From the NCBI GenBank assembly GCA_029204045.2, contig CM055063.1, positions 40,271,562 through 40,335,561 on the forward strand: a DNA stretch of 64,000 bases, written 5' to 3'. A model generated the notes under the pieces. That model made no database searches. It was given only the letters and a program-made list of their open reading frames with translations, and had not been told where the DNA came from. Position numbers and translations under genes: made by a program. The DNA is from Tillandsia leiboldiana (taxonomy: Eukaryota > Streptophyta > Magnoliopsida > Poales > Bromeliaceae). Positions 1 through 10,617 of the stretch are shown piece by piece; the stretch's first letter is position 1, and each line of letters starts with the position of its first letter.

Positions 1-170
1 GTATGCCAGCCTACGCATAACACCGATATGGGACAGGAGTCTCAAGGTCTGCTAAATCGGGTATGCCAGCCTACGCATAACACCAATATGGGATAGGATT
101 CTCAATGTCTGCCAAATCGGGTATGCCAGCCTACGCATAACACCGATATGGGACAGTAGTCTCAGGGTCT
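1..170 (-). repeat. 60-bp tandem repeat in TekA 3' LTR
   Basis: Units starting GTATGCCAGCC at 1, 61 and 121 repeat with an exact 60-base period; the last is partial. The window opens at what is unit 2 of the four-unit array in the other LTR (8187-8415). Confidence 0.95.
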
Positions 171-2371
171 CAAGTCTGCGAATCGCGCACTCTAATCTAT
201 AAGGAAAAGTACCATCCACCAAAGGAAGCCCAAAACCCTCTCCCCGAATCCCAAGTATCTGACTACACTATCCCAGCCCCTGCTCTAACCCGAGCATAAT
301 GTCCCCTATGTCTAAGTGACTGAAGAAAGAATGAAACATGGTTTCTCCTAAGTCAATTCCAGCATGATAGTGTAGCAGAAAAAGGTGGCCTATCTAGGTG
401 ACCATTCAAGCATGCAAAAGTCCTTTTCTTAATGAACCATTTTAAGTACTCTAACCACATATCCCAACCTTTCATTTAACATTCAACAAGATATGGATTT
501 AGCATAATCTCCAAGTAATTATACTACATATCTAAAGCATGGACACACCATCAATTAACTTGTAGTTTTTCTAACAATGCGATTATTAACGAAGGAACCA
601 GGATCTCATACAAGCATGATCAAGAGCATTCTAATAGGCCTAGTGATAAATCACCAATAGGAGGTTTACAACATCACCCACCTCGAGCGCTAATCCAAGT
701 TTCCAAAAGTGAAACCCAAGCTCAGTCCAAAAACTCACCACCAATCTGTACAAAATACCCCAAAGAAAAGTACATAAGCTATTCATTCACAATTTCCCAA
801 AATCTGTCCCTTAATACCACAGTCCAGAATTCTCCAATTTTTACCTGTGAAAAATGCCCAGAAAAATCCAAGAAAAATACTGTCACGATCCTCGCGACGA
901 ACCCGTCGAAACGAGTACCTGCACGCCCAAATCGGAGTTTCCTACGCTGAGATAAAAATCCGACAAGGGAAACATCCCAATCCAAACTGTACCAAATTTC
1001 TGTAACAAAGAACCACAGAAAAAGGAGATTCTCACCCTCGTCCAAAAACCAAAAAAATCTGAGAAAAATCCAGGAGACTCCTTGCGAAGTGTAGATGAAA
1101 AATGCCTCTTGAATTGCCTCGATCCGACGTCTGAGCGAAAAGATACGGCAAGAACACCGCGGTGCTGTCCAAAAGTCCGCGACAAAAAATGGGTCAAATG
1201 GGTGCTCGGAAAACTCCAAGGTCAGCACGGAAAACAAGGAACCTCAAAACACAGGAGTTGAAGTCCTACCTGTTGTGAGTCCAACGGCGCGAAAATCGGC
1301 TAAATCCGAAGTCGGGGTGAGTCGCGGGAGTCCAAACACTGAGAAGGGGCGAAGCGGGCCGCCGGAGAACAAGCGTCGCGCCGCGCCGTAAAATAGTGAA
1401 CCTCGGGAAACATGCCACCAAAAATCTCCAAAGTCCTCCAAAGGGTAGTGCACTGTGAGGGGGAAAATTGCTCTGAAGAACTCTCTCTGGAAATAGGCCA
1501 GAAGAGCTGAAAAGGAAACACAAAGGGCCTATTTATAGCCCAGCCCAAATGCTGTTGGGCCGGGTTTTCGGGCGCAGATTTCGGGCGCACTGCGCCCGGA
1601 AACCGGGTTGTACACCTCCCGTCCGACGCGCCCGAAACGCGCTGGTGAGGCCACGTCACCCCGCAACAGGGGACAACGGTGCAAGGGCCCTGCCGCGCGC
1701 CACGCGTCCCCCCGCGGTCAGCGGGGGTAGGTACGGCCCGCCTGTCGCGTGCCGACACGCGTCCGCACTCGAGTGCTGCCGACCGCCCGCCTGGCGCTAC
1801 AGTGCGCGCGCCGTCCCGAGGCGCCCCCCTGCGCACACCGTGGACCGCGCCCGCGTGAACCAGCAAATCCCAAGCCGCCACGTGTCATGCGCCCGGTCCA
1901 CCGTAACCCCGCAAACTCGCTGAGCCGTGCCGCGTGCGCCGGCCATTCCGGGCACGCCACGCGTCCCCCGCCCGCGGTCCATGCACCGCCGCGCCTCCCC
2001 GTGGACCGAGCTGCGTGAGCCGGCCAATAATAAGTCGCCATGTGGCTCAGGCCGGTCCACGAGCCTCCCCCATGCACCGAAAATCCCCGAAAACTTCCGG
2101 AAGTCCGCTTTTGGTCATCCGGACTCCAAATTTAACAAGCAAATAGCCGTTTTCAAGCGTTTTTCCGCGCTGATTCCAAATCCAACCTCAGATTGGCCCA
2201 AAACCTTTTCTAAAATTTGGCAAATGCAGCCGAAGGCCAAATCAGCTATCCAAGTCTCACAAGGTCCATCTGTGGCACCCCTTTGATGCACCATGGGCCA
2301 GACACACCAACACTAGGTGTTCTACACAGTGGATTCATCGGAAAGTTGCATGGGAAAACCAGAACACTACA
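1..2371 (-). repeat. TekA 3' LTR (partial)
   Basis: Ends in CTACA at 2371, the complement of the TGTAG that opens the LTR, directly beside a polypurine tract. The upstream part of the LTR lies left of the window. It carries a TATA box at 1530-1537 and a donor-like site near 1269, both at the same places as in the 5' LTR. Several long antisense ORFs in the GC-rich U3 (about 1550-2290) are by-products of GC content, not genes. Confidence 0.95.
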
Positions 2372-2384
2372 TCCTCCCCCACAA
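2372..2384 (-). promoter_or_regulatory. TekA polypurine tract
   Basis: On the minus strand a purine run (TTGTGGGGGAGGA) lies flush against the 3' LTR start TGTAG. This is the expected primer for plus-strand DNA synthesis. The same tract precedes the TekC and TekD 3' LTRs. Confidence 0.9.
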
Positions 2385-2418
2385 GAAAAAGTTTCGTCCT
2401 CGAAACAAAAGTCATACC

Positions 2419-5400
2419 TCAAGCAGGGGCCTCGAACAGGTGTTGGTAAGCATCCATCATCGCTGACTCCAACTCCCAGGTAGCCTCGCGGTCCTCATGA
2501 CTGCTCCAGAGGATCTTCACATAAGGGATGGCCCGACTGCGCAACTCCCTAACCTCCCGGTCCAAGATCCTCAACGGCCGCTCAACGTAGCTCAGGTCCT
2601 CGGTAACCTCCAGTGGGGTGAAATCGATGATATGAGACGGGTCATGAACGTACTTCCTCAGAGTCGATACATGAAAAACATCGTGAACACCTGAAAGCCT
2701 GGGAGGAAGTGCAAGTCTGTAGGCAACTGGCCCTATGCGCTCTAATACCTCGAAAGGTCCAATGTAGCGAGGGCTCAGTTTCCCCCGAATCCCGAATCTT
2801 CGGATCCCCTTTGAAGGCGAGACTTTCAAAAAGACATGATCCCCAACCGCGAACTCCAGGTCTCGCCTCCGCACATCTGCATAGCTTCTCTGTCTGCTCA
2901 GTGCTGTCTGAAGGTGCTGTCTGAAGGTGCTGCCTGACTACCCTGACCTTAGCCTCCGCCTCTCGAAGCAACTCTGGCCCCAAAGTCCGCCTTTCACCCA
3001 CATCGCTCCAATAAAGAGGGGAACGACACTTGCGTCCATACAATGCTTCAAACGGAGCCATTCGGATGCTCGCTTGAAAGCTATTGTTGTACGCAAACTC
3101 TGCCAATGATAAGTGTCGTACCCAACCCCCTCCAAAGTCCAGCGTGCAAGCCCGGAGCATGTCCTCAAGAATCTGTATAGTACGCTCTGACTGTCCGTCT
3201 GTCTGCGGGTGAAATGCTGTGCTGAAACTGAGCTGTGTCCCTAAAGTGGCCTGTAGGCTCCTCCAAAAGCGCGAAACAAATCTCGGGTCTCGGTCAGATA
3301 CAATGGAGACGGGCACACCATGCAGCCTCACTACCTCGTCTAAGTACAGCTGTGCCAGCCGCTCGAGGGACCAAGCCACCTGCATCGGTAAAAAGTGTGC
3401 GGATTTGGTGAGTCTATCCACGACTACCCAGATAGCATCCGCTCCCGTCTGTGCTCTCGGCAAACCAGTGACAAAATCCATGGTAACATGTTCCCATTTC
3501 CATTCAGGGATTGGGAGACTCTGCAACTTGCCAGCAGGTACACGATGTTCAGCCTTTACTTGCTGACAAGTTAGACAGTGTGCTACAAATCTCCCAATGT
3601 CTCTTTTCATCCCGTTCCACCAAAACTGTGCCTTAAGGTCCCTATACATCTTAGTCCCACCAGGATGGATGGTATAAGGTGTATAGTGGGCCTCCCTCAA
3701 GATCTGCTCTCGGATCTCCGCATCCATAGGCACACATGCTCGGTCCCTGTACCGCAGTACTCCCGACGCATCAACCGAAAAGTCCCCTGTCAAACCAGTC
3801 TGCATCTGCTCTCGAATCCTCATCAAGTGGGGGTCCTCACTCTGTCTCTTCCGAATCCTGTCCAACAGAGTGGGCTGCACGACTAGAGACATAAGTCTAG
3901 CAGAGACCCCAGGGGACACAACCTCGAGCTCTAACCGCCTCATCTGCTCAAGTAATGGCGCCTGATCGGTGATCAACAAAGATAGACTCTGTACTGCTCT
4001 CCTGCTCAGGGCATCAGCAACCACGTTGGCCTTGCCAGGATGGTATAATATGTCTACATCATAGTCTTTCAACAATTCCAACCATCTGCGCTGCCTCAAG
4101 TTGAGCTCCTTCTGTGTGAATAGGTATTTCAAGCTCTTGTGGTCGGTGTAAATCTCGCAGTGCTCCCCATACAGGTAGTGGCGCCACAACTTTAGTGCAA
4201 AAATTACTGCAGCTAGCTCCAAATCATGGGTAGGGTAATTCTTTTCATAATCCTTCAGTTGCCGAGAGGCATAAGCGATTACCTTTCCCTCCTGCATCAG
4301 CACGCAACCAAGTCCACTGTGCGATGCATCACTGTAAATCACATATCCCTTCCCCATAACAGGGAGGGAAAGGATAGGAGCCGACATCAATCTGTTCTTT
4401 AATTCCTCGAAGCTCCTCTGGCAATCCTCACTCCAGATAAACTTAATCCCTTTTTGCGTCAAACGAGTGAGGGGTGTGGAAAGTTTCGCAAAACCTTCCA
4501 CAAACCGACGGTAATATCCAGCTAAGCCCATAAAACTGCGGACCTCTGATACCGTCGTCGGTCGGGGCCAATCCTGGACTGCCTCGATCTTCGCCGGGTC
4601 TACTGCCACTCCAGCGGCTGAAATCACGTGGCCCAAAAAGACAACCTCCCGAAGCCAGAAATCACACTTAGATAACTTGGCATACAACTTCCTCTCTCTC
4701 AGAAGTTGTAGCACAATCCTCAAGTGCTCCTCGTGCTCCACATCGCTTCGGGAATAAACTAGGATGTCATCAATAAATACAACGACGAACCGATCCAGGT
4801 ATGGTCGAAAGATCCAGTTCATTAAATCCATAAAAGCAGCAGGGGCATTTGTCAATCCAAAAGGCATGACGGTGAACTCATAATGCCCGTACCGCGTCCT
4901 GAATGCCGTCTTTGGGATGTCCTCGGCCTTCACCTTCACTTGGTGGTAACCAGACTGTAAATCAATCTTAGAAAAGACACAAGACCCTTGCAGCTGATCA
5001 AATAAGTCATCAATGCGCGGCAAAGGGTACTTGTTCTTGATGGTCACTTTATTCAACTTCCGATAATCAACACATAGTCGAAGTGATCCATCCTTCTTCT
5101 TCACAAACAGTACCGGCGCTCCCCACGGCGATACACTTGGTCTGACAAAACCTTTGTCCATTAAATCCTGGAGTTGCGCCTTTAGCTCTCGCAGCTCAGC
5201 CGGTGCCATTCGGTAAGGAGCCTTAGAGATTGGCGCAGTTCCTGGAACTACGTCAATCAAAAACTCAACCTCTCTATCCGGCGGCATATGAATCAGATCT
5301 GGAGGAAACACATCCGGGAACTCGTGGACAATAGGGATATCCGGGAGTCCCGGTGCCGCCACGGGCTCCTTAACCACAGACGCCAAAAAGGCCATGCATC

Positions 5401-7231
5401 CACTGCGCATCATCTGCCTCGCTCGAGAAGTCGAAACCACAGAGGCAAAGAAAGCACTCTGGCATCCCCTGTAAACGTACACCTCCTGGCCTGGCTCGCT
5501 AAAAGTAACAGTCCTCGCGGCGCAATCAATCGTCGCGAAATAGCGAGCTAGCCAATCCATCACCAGCACAATGTCAAAATCTCGCAGCTGACTAAGGACC
5601 ATCAGGTCCGCTGGCAAAATCCAAGACTCAAGCTGTACCGGGCAAGACCAACAGCACTCCTCTACATGCAAAATATGATCAGGAATCCGTACCTCTAATG
5701 CATGCGGCAACCGACCTAACTCTAGTCCATGCGATGATGCAAATGCTCTACTGATAAAAGAATGTGATGCAGCGGTATCAAATAAAGTGCAAGCTCTAAT
5801 GCCGAGAAGTAAAATGATACCTGCCACCACGTGGTCGGCCACCGCGGAGTCCCCTACCTGGGCGGCGTAGACTTGCCCGCTCTGAGCTGGTGGTCGGTAG
5901 TCTGTAGGGTGGGAGGAAGGAGCCCTGCTCGCTGGAGCATAAGGCCGCTGCTGGGGCACCGAAGGAACGGATGCTGAGGAAGGAACCTGCGGTGTCGAGA
6001 GAGGGCAAGTAGCTCGAATGTGGCCGGACTGTCCACACCGATAACAGCGGCCATAACTCTGGTCACAAGTATCCGTCGAGTGCTGTCCCCTACAAAAGAT
6101 GCACCTGACCGCAGACTGGGGCTGCCTCGACTGCTGCTGCTGTTGCCCTTGCCGCTGTGACCCCTGCTGTCGCGACTGCGACCTCTGCTGCTGCGAGTGC
6201 TGCTGCTGTCGCTGGGGCTGCTGCTGTTGGGGCCTCTGGGATCCCCCAGGCCCTCGCCGATCTGAACGCCCACGGCCCGTAAACTGAGGCGGTGGCGGTC
6301 GGGGCGGCCTCCATGAACTGGCCTGTCCCCCCTCGTCTGGTGCTGGCCGCTTCCTCTCAGAACTCTGAGCGACCGAGCCTCCGCGCCTAGCGACCACATG
6401 ATCTCCCCTCTCAACCCACTGCGCGTGATCCACAGCCTCTGACAAAGTCTGGAGCCTCTGGGCGTGCACCAAGGTATAGATCTCAGGGCGCAGACCTGTC
6501 TCAAACAGCTCCACCTGGTGCAGCCCATCCCTGGCAACATAGGGTACGCAGTTGAGCAACTTCGTAAACTCCTGGAAATAGTCCCATACTGGGCGATCAC
6601 CCTGATGCAGGTTCTTCAAGTCATCTTCTATCTTCTTCTTCACGCTCGTGGAGAAGTAAGTGTCAAGGATCATCCTCCTGAACTCCGACCAGGGTAGCTG
6701 TCGGGTGATCTGAAACTCTAAGGGCTCGACCCGACGCCACCAAGCATCTGCATCCCCCTCTAAACAATGTACGGCCATGTGTACTCTGAATCTCGAATCA
6801 ATGAAGAAATCTCTGAACAACTTCTCCATTGATGCTAACCACGACCCTATCTCCGCTGGGTGAGTGCTCCGCCCCGAGAACCTAGGTGGTCCTCGCTTAC
6901 AGAACTGTGCGAGTTTGTCAGCAAACTCCTGCTCCTCCGCTGGGGTCAATGGCCTGATCACCCCCTGAGCCCCACTGCTAGACGACGGTGCCGTAGGAAC
7001 AAGTGGAATAGCCGGCGGTACAACCGGTGGTACAGGGGCCTCTACAGTAGTAGGGGGAGGTGCCGCAACCTGAGCCAGCAACTGCTCAAACCTCTGCTCC
7101 TGTCGGCGGTGACTCTCCGCCAACTGGGCCACCATGGCCCTCAGCTCACTGATCTCAGAAGGCCCGGACTGCTCCGTCTCCTCCTGGGGTGTAGGAGTAC
7201 CCCGAGTAGGGATCTGCCGCCTAGGAGGCAT
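2419..7231 (-). pseudogene. gag-pol: TekA gag-pol polyprotein, one frameshift
   Basis: Encodes the capsid and replication enzymes of the element. I start at the ATG at 7231 (MPPRR), not the ATG further upstream, because the same start is kept in TekD and TekE. In order, counted from the upstream ATG at 7306: gag core about 120-300, Gln-rich linker 350-400, zinc knuckles 402-414 and 421-434, protease 505-600, RT about 700-880 with FIDD at 844-847, RNase H about 990-1100, integrase with the HHCC zinc site about 1207-1247 and D,D,E near 1277, 1338 and 1374. The protease reads DTA where TekC and TekD have the catalytic DTG. A 13-bp tandem duplication at 2901-2926 shifts the frame after integrase; the chromodomain-like tail continues in another frame at 2419-2874. 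All other positions stay open, so it died recently. Confidence 0.93.
2901..2926 (-). repeat. 13-bp duplication that breaks TekA pol
   Basis: GTGCTGTCTGAAG occurs twice in a row (2901-2913, 2914-2926). TekD has one equivalent. The length from the gag ATG to the stop is one base over a multiple of three, exactly what one 13-bp insertion predicts. Confidence 0.9.
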
Positions 7232-7321
7232 CCTGCCACACAAGAAACCACGGGTCAGTAAACAAAACCACACATGACCCAATCCAGCGAAAGTCATGGA
7301 CATCACCCTATTCCTGTAACC

Positions 7322-7345
7322 TTATGTTGTCTGCAGCCAACATAA
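7322..7345 (-). promoter_or_regulatory. Conserved leader hairpin with palindromic CTGCAG loop
   Basis: Between primer site and gag, TTATGTTG pairs with CAACATAA (8 bp) around the loop G-CTGCAG-A (minus sense). The loop core is self-complementary. The same hairpin is at 34311-34334 (TekD) and 45898-45921 (TekE), and at 11397-11420 (TekH) with a compensatory end pair. Position and shape resemble a retroviral dimerisation hairpin; function is inferred. Confidence 0.6.
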
Positions 7346-7506
7346 CAGTCCACCAGAAATAGGCTATGCCAGTCCCTCTCCACTCACAGGAAGAGTTTAA
7401 TAACAAATTGCCGACTTTCGCAAAATATCGCGTCACTCACGCCCTGCCTTCCTAGGGTCTGCCAAAAAGCCTAGGGTTTCCTAAGTCCCAACTGACCAAT
7501 CCCTAA

Positions 7507-7518
7507 GCTCTGATACCA
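7507..7518 (-). promoter_or_regulatory. TekA primer binding site (tRNA-iMet)
   Basis: Minus strand TGGTATCAGAGC, matching the 3' end of plant initiator tRNA-Met, eight bases from the LTR edge at 7527. The same 8-base gap occurs in TekD and TekE. Confidence 0.95.
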
Positions 7519-8186
7519 AAATAATCTGTCACGCCCCGGGTGTAAACCAGAACCCGGGCTCGTCCACAGACCCGCCGTGCACACGGTATTTCTCGTGTAC
7601 ACGAAGCGCTGGTAACCTGCTCAGATATATATATAAAAGAAATAATACTAGAGCATAACACAGAGCTAAACTGAAACTAGTACATCTCAGACAAATGCTG
7701 GAAATAAAAGTACAATAATCTCTCAAGAATATACATATGTCTCTCCCAGCTCACGAAGTAAAATACAACCAGCTGGCCGCAGCCAGACCCAAAAATAAAA
7801 GAAAGTACAACCGTCTGAGTGTACGGGGGATACAACAAAACTACTAAACTCGAGCCCGGGGTAGCAGCTATCTAGTCAGCGATCCTCTTACCTCGATCCT
7901 GGGAAGAGGGTCCCGCAACTCCAGCAGATGACTCTGCAAAACAATGGGGACAAGAAAAGGGAAAACAGTGGGGGTCAGTACTACTATAAAGACAGTAGCC
8001 TCCCCTAGTGGGTAAACCTCAACACACAAACTCATACCTGCCCACTAGGACTACCAGAGGCTAAAAGAATAAATGTGGTAAACTATAAGTATGACTACTG
8101 ATAAAAGCTACCACTAATATGCCTCTACCTGCCCAGCTAAAGATAGCTAAATGTATGCATCAGAATATCGAAGCCTGCCACATCGG

Positions 8187-8415
8187 GTATGCCAGCCTAC
8201 GCATAACACCGATATGGGATAAGAGTCTCAATGTCTGCCAAATCGGGTATGCCAGCCTACGCATAACACCGATATGGGACAGGAGTCTCAAGGTCTGCTA
8301 AATCGGGTATGCCAGCCTACGCATAACACCGATATGGGATAGGATTCTCAATGTCTGCCAAATCGGGTATGCCAGCCTACGCATAACACCGATATGGGAC
8401 AGTAGTCTCAGGGTC
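8187..8415 (-). repeat. 60-bp tandem repeat in TekA 5' LTR, about 3.8 units
   Basis: Units begin GTATGCCAGCC at 8187, 8247, 8307 and 8367, an exact 60-base period with a few substitutions. One unit-like segment occurs once, in the opposite orientation, in LTR G2 near 58384-58420, so the array grew from a single-copy LTR sequence. Confidence 0.95.
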
Positions 8416-9775
8416 TCAAGTCTGCGAATCGCGCACTCTAATCTATAAGGAAAAGTACCATCCACCAAAGGAAGCCCAAAACCCTCTCCCCGAATCCCAA
8501 GTATCTGACTACACTATCCCAGCCCCTGCTCTAACCCGAGCATAATGTCCCCTATGTCTAAGTGACTGAAGAAAGAATGAAACATGGTTTCTCCTAAGTC
8601 AATTCCAGCATGATAGTGTAGCAGAAAAAGGTGGCCTATCTAGGTGACCATTCAAGCATGCAAAAGTCCTTTTCTTAATGAACCATTTTAAGTACTCTAA
8701 CCACATATCCCAACCTTTCATTTAACATTCAACAAGATATGGATTTAGCATAATCTCCAAGTAATTATACTACATATCTAAAGCATGGACACACCATCAA
8801 TTAACTTGTAGTTTTTCTAACAATGCGATTATTAACGAAGGAACCAGGATCTCATACAAGCATGATCAAGAGCATTCTAATAGGCCTAGTGATAAATCAC
8901 CAATAGGAGGTTTACAACATCACCCACCTCGAGCGCTAATCCAAGTTTCCAAAAGCGAAACCCAAGCTCAGTCCAAAAACTCACCACCAATCTGTACAAA
9001 ATACCCCAAAGAAAAGTACATAAGCTATTCATTCACAATTTCCCAAAATCTGTCCCTTAATACCACAGTCCAAAATTCTCCAATTTTTACCTGTGAAAAA
9101 TGCCCAGAAAAATCCAAGAAAAATACTGTCACGATCCTCGCGACGAACCCGTCGAAACGAGTACCTGCACGCCCAAATCGGAGTTTCCTACGCTGAGATA
9201 AAAATCCGACAAGGGAAACATCCCAATCCAAACTGTACCAAATTTCTGTAACAAAGAACCACAGAAAAAGGAGATTCTCACCCTCGTCCAAAAACCAGAA
9301 AAATCTGAGAAAAATCCAGGAGACTCCTTGCGAAGTGTAGAAGAAAAATGCCTCTTGAATCGCCTCGATCCGACTTCTGAGCGAAAAGATACGGCAAGAA
9401 CACCGCGGTGCTGTCCAAAAGTCTGCGACAAAAAATGGGTCAAATGGGTGCTCGGAAAACTCCAAGGTCAGCACGGAAAACGAGGAACATCAAAACACAG
9501 GAGTTGAAGTCCTACCTGTCGTGAGTCCAACGACGTGAAAATCGGCGAAATCCGAATTCGGGGTGAGTCGCGGGAGTCCAAACACTGAGAAGGGGCGAAG
9601 CGAGTCGCCGGAGAACAAGCGTCGCGCCGCGCCGTAAAATAGTGAACCTCGGGAAACGTGCCACCAAAAATCTCCAAAGTCCTCCAAAGGGTAGTGCACT
9701 GTGAGGGGGAAAATCGCTCTGAAGAACTCTCTCTGGAAATAGGCCAGAAGAGCTGAAAAGGAAACACAAAGGGCC

Positions 9776-9783
9776 TATTTATA
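9776..9783 (-). promoter_or_regulatory. TekA LTR TATA box
   Basis: TATAAATA on the minus strand, preceded by GGGCTGGGC and followed by AGGCCC, as in the other Tekay LTRs here. It sets U3 at about 0.84 kb and R plus U5 at about 2.25 kb. The 3' LTR copy is at 1530-1537. Confidence 0.8.
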
Positions 9784-10617
9784 GCCCAGCCCAAATGCTG
9801 TTGGGCCGGGTTTTCGGGAGCAGATTTCGGGCGCACTGCGCCCGGAAACCGGGTTGTACACCTCCCGTCCGACGCGCCCGAAACGCGCTAATGAGGCCAC
9901 GTCACCCCGCAACAGGGGACAGCGGTGCAAGGGCCCTGCCGCGCGCCACGCGTCCCCCCGCGGTCAGCGGGGGTAGGTACGGCCCGCCTGTCGCGTGCCG
10001 ACACGCGTCCGCACTCGAGTGCGGCCGACCGCCCGCCTGGCGCTACAGTGCGCGCGCCGTCCCGAGGCACCCCCCTGCGCACACCGTGGACCGCGCCCGC
10101 GTGAACCAGCAAATCCCAAGCCGCCACGTGTCATGCGCCCGGTCCACCGCAACCTCGCAAACTCGCTGAGCCGTGCCGCGTGCGCCGGCCATTCCGGGCA
10201 CGCCACGCGTCCCCCGCCCGCGGTCCGTGCACCGCCGCGCCTCCCCGTGGACCGAGCTGCGTGAGCCGGCCAATAATAGGTCGCCACGTGGCTCAGGCCG
10301 GTCCACGAGCCTCCCCCATGCACCGAAAATCCCCGAAAACTTGCGGAAGTCCGCTTTTGGTCATCCGGACTCCAAATTTAACAAGCAAATAGCCGTTTTC
10401 AAGCGTTTTTCCGCGCTGAATCCAAATCCAACCTCAGATTGGCCCAAAACCTTTTCTAAAATTCGGCAAATGCAGCCGAAGGCCAAATCAGCTATCCAAG
10501 TCTCACAAGGTCCATCTGTGGCACCCGTTTGATGCACCATGGGCCAGACACACCAACACTAGGTGTTCTACACAGTGGATTCATCGGAAAGTTGCATGGG
10601 AAAACCAGAACACTACA

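Larger units (their letters stand above)
7233..9515 (-). other. Predicted leader intron of TekA
   Basis: Prediction. The donor reads ACAG|GTAGG at 9515, 268 nt below the TATA box. The acceptor reads CAG|G just before the gag ATG at 7231, after a T-rich stretch and a CTGAC branch-point-like motif. Removal would drop most of the LTR leader, the primer site and the hairpin at 7322-7345. The stretch from the presumed transcription start to the donor has no ATG. The same donor position is kept in other LTR families of this window. Confidence 0.5.
1..10617 (-). mobile_element. TekA: Ty3/gypsy chromovirus (Tekay/Del-type), minus strand
   Basis: Element with two LTRs around a gag-pol region. On the minus strand the order is 5' LTR (7527-10617), primer site, gag, protease, RT, RNase H, integrase, chromodomain-like tail, polypurine tract, 3' LTR (1-2371, cut by the window edge). 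The 2371 bases of left LTR align without net gap to 8247-10617; I count about 33 substitutions by eye (about 1.4%), so the insertion is fairly recent. Target-site duplication cannot be checked because the far end is outside the window; the base run right of the element starts CCAGC. The element sits in LTR F. Clade is inferred from LTR length and the C-terminal chromodomain-like segment. Confidence 0.95.
7527..10617 (-). repeat. TekA 5' LTR
   Basis: 3091 bp, from TGTCACGCCC (complement of the LTR end) to CTACA at 10617. GC-rich U3 lies on the right, TATA box at 9776-9783, and a leader of more than 2.2 kb runs down to 7527. It carries a 60-bp tandem array at 8187-8415 and a 75-bp block at 8583-8661 shared with other LTR families here. 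ORFs inside it are not credible genes. Confidence 0.96.

Noticed and set aside
1300..2290. Several 70-193-codon ORFs in the TekA LTR, repeated at 9468-10532 and in TekC/D LTRs
   Set aside because: Conserved only because the LTR is repeated; frames differ between copies and composition is GC-driven.
5854..6600. 248-codon ORF overlapping TekA gag in another frame
   Set aside because: Same-strand shadow of the Gln-rich gag linker.
8187..8415. 60-bp repeats as a possible CRISPR array
   Set aside because: The whole unit repeats with no variable spacers, inside a plant LTR.
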